64,000 nucleotides of DNA from Struthio camelus (taxonomy: Eukaryota > Chordata > Aves > Struthioniformes > Struthionidae), in contig NC_090967.1 of NCBI RefSeq assembly GCF_040807025.1, forward strand, positions 804,001 through 868,000, in the 5' to 3' direction. Numbering within the stretch: position 1 is the first letter of the stretch; every line of letters begins with the position of its first letter. Below the pieces are notes generated by a model. It was not told where the DNA came from. It did no database searches and saw nothing but the letters and a program-made list of their open reading frames with translations. The translations under genes were made by a program, and so were the position numbers. Shown piece by piece: positions 55,901-64,000 of this stretch.

Positions 55901-58900
55901 GGCTGGACACCTAACTTTAAGGCAGCTAAAATGAACCGCAGTTAATTCAATGTTGGGTTATCTAGGTGTGAATTGTTAGTTGTATTTAAAATCTCTGAGA
56001 GTTGTTTGGGGGGACCTGTGTGTTCTTTGCTAACCTTGGAGAGAGTGCCTCAAAGATCTTTGCAGAGCTTGAGGCTCAGGCCGCTTTCTGTGACTGTTAC
56101 ATTGCACAGTGATGTTGGCACAGTGGGACTTGTTTCTCAGGAGGCCATATTCACCAGCTGAACTGGCTACAGATTTCTCCCGTTCCCGTAGAAGTCAATA
56201 CTTCAGTGTGGTCTTATGACTGGCCAAAAATGCACAAAGGGGAACGTGTTCAAGAAGAGTAGATGCAATTTACTCCTCGTCCGCTGTGTCTGTTTTTCTT
56301 GTCTGCATTAGTGAACTGGAATGTGTTGTGCGCTTAATTGTTTCTCCAGAAATGGGCTAGCTGAACCATCAGAAACCCAGCTTTTGTTTTGAAAATATTA
56401 TTCAACGTCTTGAGAAGCACTGCCTTCAGAAGATGACATGTTTCTTCTGAGGAACAATCCCTTTAATTCAAGTGTCTTGCTTTCTTTCCAAAGAGACCAC
56501 GGTGATGGAAAAGGAGAAAGAGACACTCCAGGAAGGTCCGAGTGACAGTCTACCTGTTGCTGCGGGAGAAAAAGAACAAAATGAAGCACAACGCCCACCA
56601 GGTAATTGCTATCCATTGTCAGGTGCCATAATAAATCAAACTGTCTGTCTACAGCCTCAATAGCTGGAATATACTATGCCAGCAGCCAGAGTTGAAAATA
56701 GTAGGGACAAGGAAGTGTTTTCCACCAAATGACAAATGGCTATCTGAAAGTGACTCTCATCTCTGGCATGTGGCAGTTGTTGCGTTTAGAGTGTTAGAGA
56801 TGCCCAGGTAAGCTTTTCACAGGATCAATCACAGAACAGTGGAGTCAGAAAGGGACCTTTAGAGAACATCTAGTCTAACCCTCCAAACAGCACACTTATG
56901 AGGATGCTGTGCAATATTTCTCATACCCCTAGGGAACCCCCAGTTCCCTAGGAATGTAGAGACATAGTCATTTTTGGAGTAAGACATTTTGAACTGCATT
57001 CAGCGCACGTTAAGAACCTGACACTTAAGCGCCCCTGCCTCCTGCAGTGCCTGCATTCCCTGAACTTGCAGTAAATGCACGGAGGGCTTAGGCGCCAAAG
57101 AAGTAGAGAGCGGGATCCTGCTTCTGCCTGGACTCAGAACTGATGTACTGATTCCCTGGCTGGGCTCGGGCTGTAGAGGGAAATACCCCTGTCCTTCTGT
57201 AGCATCTGTGACAGAGACATGCTGAGACTTTACCTTTCTCTGATTAGTGACAGTGCTGACAGATCTTTCGAAACCACTCTACATAGATGACCTCATCATT
57301 TATAAAACTGGTGAAGGTAAATATGAGCTAGTTTTACTTCTTTTTTGTAAAGCTGTCCGTTAGTGGATGCTAGTTTGGTCTTCCTGCCCATCTCTAAGCG
57401 ACGCACTGTCATCTGGTTAGACAGAGGCTTACCGTATACAACAGGGGCATCATTTTGGCTTTGTGGCCCTGTAGTTGTTGACTTAGGAAGCTACAGCTCT
57501 CCTCCAGCTATTCAGAAACACTTGGTTTCTGCCTTTCAGTAGGTTTTTCTGCAGCTGTAAGGTAGGGTGTGTGTTGAGCTGAAAGGGAGCAAACATGTTC
57601 CTATGCCTACGGCAGTTTGTTTGCCTAGAGCTTGACTACAGAATTACCAGGGCAGGTTTGGTGGTGGTTGTTGTTGAGCTGCTTGGGATAGAAGCAGTGA
57701 CTGGAGTGACTGGAGACGGGAGAGTTCAGAACTAGACACTGTACCAAACCTCTGAGCTGCTTGATGCACTGAATTTTGAAAGCCAGCTGTGTGACTGTGG
57801 CTTGAGAAGTCATCAGACCGACCTTTAGAAAAGACTTTCCAAAGAGTAGTTCCCTGAGGGGTCTGGCTGAGCAATAGTCTTTTCTAGGTGAAATGTCTCC
57901 TGTAGATAGGGGAAGGTTCTAGAAGTGCTGTTGTGCTCCAGCTAGCAATAATAACGCAATTGAAGCGTGTGGTGCATGTTTCCCTCAAGCAGCACATGTT
58001 GAGTGGGAAACGTACTGCATGTCATCTGTGGGGAATGGGCTATGGAGAGGAAGGCAAGAAAGGCACGTGAAGGGCAGAGAAAAGGAGGCGCCCAGCAGCA
58101 ACCCTGTTTTTCCTAAGGAATCTCTCTCTCTACCGCACCACGATATATATGCATATCTGTATATATGTTTTGGACTGCTTTGTTTTCTGCAGAGAGGCAG
58201 GCTGACGCAGCCAGTCACATGCTGATGTTTGGATGCCAAAGGCACATGGCAATTGCAGAGGAACTAGCCTGACAGACCAGAGGGATGCTTTTCTGGAGGC
58301 CAGAGTTAGCGCATCGGCTTCTGTGCCCAGTGAATGTAGCAGGGATAATCCTGCAGCAAGCCGAGTGCCTTGGGGCCCTGCGACGTTGCAGGCTGTTATG
58401 GGAGGCAAGACCTCTCTGGAGGGCACCTGGAGCCAAGGAAAGGGCTCCCTTTTCCTCTCTCACGCCTTTCCCTTTTCAAGGGTGTTCAGGAAGGGGAAGG
58501 AAGCAATAGCAAAACCAGAGAGGGAGTCAAAAGAAGCAGGATAGCGGGGAAAGAGGAGAGCTGGAGAGAAGAAACGCAGGGGTTTGCCCAGCAAGGCTAG
58601 TGCTGTGTTGAAGGCGTGGAAGGTGCACCTAAATCCCTAGGAGAGGAAAGCTAGTTCCCTGTTCCACCGTACGTCCACCAAAACATCAGAAGGGCCAAAC
58701 TCAGGCCAGCGGTTAGCAGGCACCAAAGCTTATGAGGAGAGGCGAAGCAAGCTGAGAGTCTTCATGCTGGCAAGGAGAAGGCTCCGGGGGCAGCGGCTGA
58801 GGTTTCCAAAATCACCGTGGGGGTGAACGCAAAGCTGTCGTTCACCAAGCCCCACAGTGCAGGGGAAAACTAATCACAAAGTGTAGCAAGGCTGCCTGAA

Positions 58901-59773
58901 GCATAGAAATTGCAGCGCGCTCTGTCACCAGCTATCAGAGGCCCAGTCCCTCAGCGTGTGCTAGCAAAGCCTTCAGCAGCTGAGAAGGGACGGAGGTATT
59001 CTTGAAGATGGCAATGGCTCCCTCCTGTTTGACCCCTGGTGTAAGTACCTGGGTAGGCAGGAAGGGCAAGAGGGGAGTTGGGCTGCCTCTCACCAAGTGC
59101 CACGCCTAAAACGGTTAAGGTTGCCCTTGGCATAAAAGCAGCTCCAGAGACCATACTGAAGAGAGGCTCCAAAGTGCCCTAACATGCAAGGAGTGGGGAA
59201 TTCCAATTTGCTGCTCCTGAAACCAAGCAGATGTTACAGCCCCCAGGTTTTCACTCATTTAGAGATAGGAACAAAGCAACAAGTGCTTACAGGCCATGTA
59301 GAACACACTGCTAGATCATCAGTAATGCAGACTCTCCCCCCTCCTAATATACAAATTGTGTCATTACCTCCAGGTGTGGACAGTGAGAAGGGTGGTGCAC
59401 TTCATAACAACACACAGATGATCTACATTACAGCACTGTCTGTGGTAGTCACTGGTTTTATACTAACTGTGATACACAGCCTTGTTTTGTACCGGAGGAT
59501 CAGAAAACAGTGAGTTGCTCTTTTTCCATACCCGGCCCCCCCACTTATTTATTAGATAGCTGCTAGTACTAATTAAGCATTTATAGCTTTCTGGGGTGCC
59601 AAGTTAGTTGTTCTTGGCAGTCCTGTAAGATTTCTTAATTGGCCGCGTAGTTCATGCCAGTGAATATTCTTTTTGGAACCATGTTTTATTGCTGCAGAGA
59701 ACGAGTATTACCTCTTACAGGCTCTGTGTATAAAACAGAATACCAAAACAGAGCTGAATCCAGGCGACGCTAG
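49778..59773 (+). CDS. Unrecognised type I membrane protein gene, arm 2 copy (spliced model)
   Basis: The model joins 49778-49922, 51765-51836, 51961-52020, 52133-52204, 52334-52369 (doubtful), 52500-52553, 56494-56601, 57248-57316, 59374-59509 and 59698-59773. It totals 828 nt: 275 aa, or 263 aa without the doubtful exon. All internal ectodomain exons are phase 1-1, so they can be added or skipped without breaking the frame. Order: signal peptide with a leucine/proline-rich core; charged, Ser/Arg-rich exons ending in motifs like SERRQDPQG; an acidic exon; the KTGEG exon; one transmembrane helix; a 25-residue basic tail with Y-K-T and Y-Q-N motifs. The first exon lies in a CpG island. I do not recognise the family. 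Modular phase-1 ectodomain exons are typical of immune or cell-surface receptors, but that is inference. Confidence 0.68.
49976..50473 (-). repeat. GC-rich minisatellite, arm 2 (intron 1)
   Basis: Reverse complement of the arm 1 array, with the same number and order of unit variants: the long open frames across both arrays are identical residue for residue. Such arrays normally change length quickly, so the match is informative about the age or homogenisation of the arms. Confidence 0.92.
51765..51836 (+). CDS. Arm 2 gene exon 2 (repeat type A)
   Basis: Acceptor CACTACAG at 51764, donor GTAAGT at 51837, 72 nt, phase 1-1. Encodes DGQAFMAYPSLDGRPISER followed by RQDPQG. First copy of the A-type exon, whose relatives are at 52133 and 52500. 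Confidence 0.7.
51961..52020 (+). CDS. Arm 2 gene exon 3 (repeat type B)
   Basis: Acceptor GCCTGTAG at 51960, donor GTAAGC at 52021, 60 nt, phase 1-1. Encodes GSTYLSSERGRIFEHRRGSL. A degenerate relative lies at about 52310-52369. Confidence 0.68.
52133..52204 (+). CDS. Arm 2 gene exon 4 (repeat type A)
   Basis: Acceptor TTGCCTACAG at 52132, donor GTAAGT at 52205, 72 nt, phase 1-1. Encodes DVPVGRAHPSSERDPVSER followed by WQDLQG. It starts exactly 368 bp after exon 2 and shares its flanking intron sequence, so it is a tandem duplicate. Confidence 0.7.
52334..52369 (+). CDS. Doubtful exon 5 (degenerate type B)
   Basis: A relative of exon 3 that has lost one base, so the ancestral frame is shifted. 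With the acceptor moved to CTTCAGAG (52333) a 36-nt phase 1-1 exon would still be usable, with donor GTAAGT at 52370. The older acceptor position leads to a stop. It may be a dead exon skipped in the mRNA. Confidence 0.3.
52500..52553 (+). CDS. Arm 2 gene exon 6 (type A, weakened splice site)
   Basis: The ancestral acceptor (CTACAG in exon 4) reads CTACAC here at about 52476-52481 and is dead. An internal AG at 52498-52499 would give a 54-nt phase 1-1 exon, AQGSSQWDPVFQRQQDLLG, with donor GTAGGT at 52554. Arm 1 differs by one base in this exon (Ser to Tyr, position 52512). Confidence 0.45.
52715..52935 (+). mobile_element. CR1 LINE fragment in the arm 2-specific block
   Basis: Forward CR1: TGTGTCCAGTTCTGGGCTGC, then GGAGCACCTGACGTAGGAGC, AGCTTGGAGAAGAGAAGGCT and TGTATATAAATACCTGATGAG. 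Truncated at both ends. Starts about 110 bp inside the block that arm 1 lacks. Confidence 0.9.
56494..56601 (+). CDS. Arm 2 gene exon 7, absent from arm 1
   Basis: Acceptor CTTTCCAAAG at 56493, donor GTAATT at 56602, 108 nt, phase 1-1, 36 codons. The product starts ETTVMEKEKETLQEGPSDSL and is acidic and glutamate/lysine-rich, with no cysteine. It lies inside the ~4.57 kb missing from arm 1, so the two gene copies cannot make the same ectodomain. Confidence 0.6.
56825..56960 (-). mobile_element. CR1 LINE 3' end in the arm 2-specific block
   Basis: Starts ATCAATCACAGAACAGTGGA (complement of the CR1 tail), then AAAGGGACCTTTAGAGAACATC. Short and diverged. It lies in the intron between exons 7 and 8 of the arm 2 gene. 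Confidence 0.75.
57248..57316 (+). CDS. Arm 2 gene exon 8, divergent version
   Basis: Acceptor TCTCTGATTAG at 57247, donor GTAAAT at 57317, 69 nt, phase 1-1. Encodes VTVLTDLSKPLYIDDLIIYK then TGEG. The arm 1 counterpart (36323-36391) has the same length and splice sites but a very different protein sequence; only the LSKP core and the ending GEG are obviously shared. Confidence 0.65.
59374..59509 (+). CDS. Arm 2 gene exon 9: transmembrane helix
   Basis: Acceptor TTACCTCCAG at 59373, donor GTGAGT at 59510, 136 nt, phase 1 to 2. Encodes GVDSEKGGALHNNTQ with an N-linked glycosylation sequon (NNT), then a hydrophobic helix (MIYITALSVVVTGFILTVI) and a basic stop-transfer YRRIRK. Retaining the next intron would give an immediate stop after RKQ. 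The mirror exon is identical in arm 1. Confidence 0.75.
59698..59773 (+). CDS. Arm 2 gene exon 10: cytoplasmic tail and stop
   Basis: Acceptor TATTGCTGCAG at 59697; the joined frame reads Q-ERVLPLTGSVYKTEYQNRAE then SRRR and TAG at 59771. It has two tyrosines; Y-Q-N fits a pYxN (Grb2 SH2-type) motif, though function is untested. A diverged relative in the spacer (45131-45398) lacks this stop and stays open for 88 codons. Confidence 0.65.
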
Positions 59774-62700
59774 AAAAAAAAAGAAAGACAAAATGATGGG
59801 ATTGCCATAGAAGCAGGGAACATCATCCACAATCCAGTCAACTGGAAGAGTCAAAGTCTGCTTTCGAGTGACTGTCTGTGAGCCCGTCTGTGTGTCTTGC
59901 CTGTCGACTGCTGCAGTTGGTGGAGTGCTGCTTTGCACCACTCCTCCCTCTCAAGCAGTGGTGCGAGGAAGAGCTCCTTCGTAGCTTGCCATACCCAGTC
60001 TCAGGAGAGGATCTAGCTGCTTGGGCTGCCTGCAGCGCTGCACATACTCTCCAAAGTCCTTGTAACAGAAGCTGCCCGCCTCAGGGATTTGGCGCAGAGC
60101 TCTGCTGAACAGCTAGTTGGCCGCAAACTACCGCTGCGCTCTGACTGTAGCTGCTGCTGAAAGGGATGTTGGGAAGGGCAGGCGTTGCCTCTGCATCTCA
60201 GGAAGAATAGCACGCAGCTGTTTGTGGACGACACCACCATGATCTTTTTCATAAGCGAGACAGCTGCAGATTTGCCGTCCCCTCTCTCCTCATGTTCACC
60301 TGCTGCTGGAGCGCTGCAGTTGAGGTCATCCCGATGCGGGAGGTGCTGCGGGAGGGTCTTTACCTCAACTTCTGGACTTGCTGCCACAGGGCTTGGGTTG
60401 GCAGCTCTGCTTTACCACCTCTATGTCCTGGCCCAGATACCGGATTGCTCTTGAGGCTAGAGCAAGCGTTTCTGTTGTTTTAAAGGAGGCATTTGGGAAC
60501 TGTCCCCAGCTCTGCTGCTTCTGTGGAGGAGTACTCGTTCCTTGTGAGGTGCACCTGGACCCCTGGAGGAAAGACTGCCACTAAAAGTGTTGATTCAAAT
60601 CCCACTTCTCAGCAGAACCTTAGTCTCACAAGGACCTCTCTCACAAGGACGACCGTGTCCAATTTTTCTTTCTGAAATGCATGGTTCTGCCTTTCTGAAA
60701 CGCTGATTTTGTAGAGAAGACGGCGAGCTTGCGTTTTCGTTTCTCTCTCTTCTTCCACAACAGTATTTTTGTCCTTTGGTCCTGGGGCAGCAACTGGAAG
60801 TCAGTAACTGATCGCAGCAGCAGCTGCTGTAGGTTCTTGGATTTTAAACTGCCTCGAGGTAGAGCCGAGTTCTGTGGATAGCTTTGTTCACCATTCCTAA
60901 ACCAGGAAGCAGGCTTGCTCTTTTCCTGTCTGCAATGTGAGGAAGAAATACAACTACACCCCATTTACCAATGCTAAGAAATTTCTGCTGTTGAGTTACT
61001 TCCCTGGACCTGCTGGCAATGCTCTGCCTAATGCACCCCAGGATCCCATTGGCCTTCTTGGCCATCAAGGGCACATTGCTGACTCGTGGTCAGCTTTTCC
61101 ACCAGGACTCCCAGGTCCTTCTCTGCAGAGCTGCTTTCCAGCAGGGCAGCCCCCAGCCTGTCCTGGTGCAGGGGGTTATTCCTCCCTATGTGCAGGATGC
61201 TGCACTTGCCCTTTGTTGAAGTTGAGGAGGCTCCTCTCTGCCCATCTCTCCAGCCTGTGGAGGGCCCTCTGAATGGCAGCACAGCCCTCTGGTGTGTCAG
61301 CCACTCCTTCCAGTTTTGGATCATCAGCAAACTTGCTGAGGAGGCACTCTGTCCCTTCATCCAGCTCACTGATGAATACGTTGAGCAATACCGGCCCCAG
61401 TACTGACTCCTGGGGTGTATCGCTAGCTACAGGCCTCCAACTAGACTTTGTGGCACTGATCACCACCTTCTGAGCTCTGCCATCCAGCCAGTTCTCCCTT
61501 CACCTCACTGTCTGCTCATCCAGCCCACACTTCCTGAGCTTGCCTAGGAGGATGTGATGGGAGACAGTGTTGGAAGCCTTGCTGAAGGCCAGGGAGACCA
61601 CATCCACTGCTCTGCCCTCATCTACCCAGCCAGTCATTCCGTCAGAGACGGCTATCAGGTTGGTTAAGCATGATTTCCCTTTGGTGATGCCATGCTGACT
61701 ACACCCGATCACCTTCTTATCCTCCACGTGCTTTAGAGACAGCGTCCAGGATGAGCTGCTGACATTGGCTTTCTTCCAGTCCTCAGGCACCTCTCCTGTT
61801 CTCCACAACCTTTCCAAGATGATGGAGAGTGGCCTAGCAATGATGCCTGCCAGCTCCCTCAGCACTCATGGGTGCATCCCCTTAGGGCCCATGGACTTGT
61901 GGCTGTCCAATTTGCTTGTGTGACCCCCCCCACCCCCACCCCAGTCTGATTGTCCTCTGCTGAGGGAAAGTCTTCCTTTCTCCAGACTTTCTTCCTGGTC
62001 TCCAGGGTCCTGGATGCCAGAGGGCAGGCCTCAGCACTAAAGACTGAAGTAAAGGAGGCGTTCAGTAGCTCTGCCTTCTCTGTATGCTTCGTCACCAGGG
62101 CCACTACCCCTTTCAGCAGCGGGCCCACATTTTCCCTAGCCTTCCTTTTGTTACTGATGTATTTGAAGAAGCCCTTCTTGCTGTCCTTGATATCCTTTGC
62201 CAGGCTTAATTCCAAATGGGCCTTGGCCTTCCTCATCACATCCCTACGTGCTCGGACGACGTTCCTATATTCCTTCCGAGTGGGCTGTCCTGGCTTCCGC
62301 CTCCTGTACGCTTCCTGCTTATGCTTGGTTTTGCCAGCCCTTGGTGTTCCCACATGTGTAAGGCGGACATCTCAAACTCTTGGCAAAGGGGGAAGGAGCC
62401 CAAAATATTTCTAATACAGCCGCAAGGTCCAAGGACGCGTCACCCACAGCGCCAGCTGCTGCACAGTGCAGCGTTGGAGCTGGTCAGATGTACCTTGGCA
62501 GGTGAGCCTTGTGCAGTGCAGTTCTCACTGCAATTTGGACAGCTGTTGTGCAGTGGCCGAGGCTGCTCCCCTTGCAGCTGCAGGGGAGCAGGGAATGACC
62601 AGAATCACAGTATTTCTGTGACTTGAGGCATCCGTGGCCAAGAATAGAACAGGCCCTTCCAAACCAAACCCCTCACTGTTTTACAATCAAAAGGGGAGCA

Positions 62701-64000
62701 GCAGCTGTGCTGCTGATGACACATGGCCCAGCTTGGAAATGAGCCACAGAAAAGCTTGGGCCCCAGCAGCACTTCTGCTGTGCCCCATGCAAATGATGTA
62801 CAAACAAGAGACAACATTAAATATCTAGGTTTCATTGTTCTTACGGAGTTTCCTGTTTCCTCTGTTTGTATACAGGAGAAGGGGTTTCAGGAATTTTGTT
62901 CTTAGAAGGGGCATGGGGACTCTGTGCATTAACCAGTCTGCTTTCACCTGCCAAAGGAGGGACCCGTGTGGGAGATGAGATGCTTGGGGCTCATACAGCC
63001 AGTGCAGCATCTTTTCTCGCAGGCAGTGCCCGGCCTCTCCTCTGCAATAAAGCATGCAGGGCCCAGCACACACTATGGATACAGTGCTCACAGGCACCTT
63101 CCTTCCTTGTGAGCCATTTGGTGACTACCAGAGCCAGCAATAATCCCCTTTTGACCCAGGAAAGCCTCAAACAGGTGGCCCCACGCCTGATGTCAAGCTT
63201 AGGCATCTGCACTGTTCAGTGTCAGCCCTGGCTGTGGCAGGAGGCTCTACTTCAAACCATGCCCACACTGATATTTCCACTCTGGTTTTGCACAAAAAGG
63301 AAGCAAATGCATCCCCATGCATGTGTGTGTGTCTGCCTCTCTCTCTTCCCTCATCACTTTTGGACCCCCCCTTGGCAGTTTTCAATCCAATGCACTAGGT
63401 GATGGGGCAGAGCGCTCCAATATTCGGTTCCCACCAGGCTAGTGAGAACAGACAGCTGGGTGGAGGAGGGACTGCATTCATGCCTGTTGGTAGCGGATGG
63501 TGGGAGCTTCTGTCTTACAAGACACTGGAGACTCCATGTGGGAAAATGCCCTTAGAGATGCTGTCGCCAGGGAAAAAGCTCCCATCCTCCTCAATCCATC
63601 CATGAGTCACCCACCGACTGAGGCCCTTCTCGGACCCTCCTCCAACCACATTGCAGCTCCTGGCACTGGCTGGCAGACTCAGACAAGGCAAGGTGGCAAA
63701 GGGAGTCACACACCAGGGCATGTAAGGAGTGCTCAGTGCTAGGGTGACCCCCCCCCCTCCCCCCAGCAGCCCTGCACTGTGCTAGCGCTGCCCTTTATGG
63801 TGACAACAGGAGACACAGGCTGCAAGGCACACAGGTATCCCTCTTCCCAGGTTACAGCTCGCTGATGCTTCAGTGGGGCATGGGGTACAGAGTGGGCAGC
63901 AAAGGCCTCTTGGGAGCAGGAAAGGCAAGTTTCTGTGATGTTGTCCACATCCAGCCCATCATCACATCCACGCACCTGATTCCCCAAAGCGCCAATGCCC
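59774..64000 (+). other. 3' flank of the arm 2 gene
   Basis: Apart from the CR1 fragment (60992-62354) I see no supported gene. No AATAAA lies within 1 kb of the stop; the first clear one on + is 63046-63051, beyond the CR1, so the 3' end of the transcript is unresolved. A 22-bp segment at about 59917-59938 is absent from arm 1. The mirror region in arm 1 (29648-33846) has the same content. Confidence 0.55.
60992..62354 (-). mobile_element. CR1 LINE, reverse transcriptase region, arm 2
   Basis: Mirror copy of the arm 1 element. Differences noticed: an extra T and a G/A change near 61725-61735, a longer C run at about 61922, and C/T at about 62296. The extra base restores a longer open stretch here (ILERLWRTGEVPEDWKKANV joined to HVEDKKVIG), so arm 1 carries an additional frameshift. 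Confidence 0.93.

Larger units (their letters stand above)
52604..57177 (+). other. Arm 2-specific block (~4.57 kb), not present in arm 1
   Basis: The arm match stops at about 52604 (after AAGTATTCTTACAATTCC) and resumes, first diverged and then near-identical, from about 57178. The block contains gene exon 7 (56494-56601), two CR1 fragments (52715-52935 on +, 56825-56960 on -) and otherwise unremarkable sequence. Whether arm 1 lost it or arm 2 gained it is not decided by the sequence. An exon with good splice sites and the right phase favours loss from arm 1. Confidence 0.85.
48156..64000 (-). repeat. Palindrome arm 2 (at least 15.8 kb)
   Basis: Reverse complement of 29648-40913, still matching at the last base of the window (64000 pairs with 29648). 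It is longer than arm 1 because of about 4.57 kb at roughly 52.60-57.18 kb that arm 1 lacks. The inner boundary at 48156 reads ATTCACTGCATGC. Contents mirror arm 1, with the gene now on +. Confidence 0.97.

Noticed and set aside
60185-60454. 89-codon frame with FVDDTTM and a hydrophobic C-terminal part (mirror 33188-33457)
   Set aside because: The VDDT resembles a LINE reverse-transcriptase motif and the end resembles a membrane helix, but neighbouring residues fit neither and no other element parts are found. Both overlapping antisense frames are equally open.

Overview
The window looks like avian nuclear DNA, probably from a GC-rich microchromosome. It carries many CR1 LINE pieces, several ending in the bird-type 3' tail (ATTCTGTG repeats), a bird-like MARCHF2 gene, strong CpG islands and G/C homopolymer runs. 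No tRNA, rRNA, CRISPR or bacterial-type feature was found. No species can be named from the sequence alone.

Region 1 (1-26.1 kb) is one complete gene, MARCHF2, on the + strand. It encodes a two-pass membrane RING-CH E3 ubiquitin ligase of 246 aa in four coding exons (665-840, 6305-6500, 19625-19834, 23000-23158). The introns hold CR1 fragments and a small local duplication (8.92 kb and 11.31 kb, with a 67-bp tandem repeat beside the second copy). A likely polyA signal is at 26119. Region 2 (26.1-29.6 kb) has no gene I can support; it holds a ~100-bp direct repeat.

Region 3 (29.6 kb to the window end) is a very large inverted repeat. Arm 1 (29648-40913) and arm 2 (48156-64000, still continuing at the window edge) are nearly identical reverse complements around a 7.2-kb non-palindromic spacer. 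Each arm carries a CpG island and one copy of an unrecognised spliced gene. The two copies are head to head and transcribed away from the centre (arm 1 on -, arm 2 on +). The predicted product is a small type I membrane protein: signal peptide, an ectodomain built from short symmetric phase-1 exons (a tandemly duplicated exon pair), one transmembrane helix and a short tyrosine-containing tail.

The arms differ in three notable ways. Arm 2 has about 4.6 kb, including one ectodomain exon, that arm 1 lacks. Next to that gap, a ~230-bp patch containing the following ectodomain exon is strongly diverged between arms but open in both. A few scattered SNPs and small indels also occur. The spacer holds a diverged last exon of the same family, interrupted by CR1, so at least three copies once existed. 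The pattern fits a palindrome kept uniform by arm-to-arm gene conversion that fails near a large heterology. An inverted mis-join of two haplotypes during assembly is the main alternative and must be excluded first.
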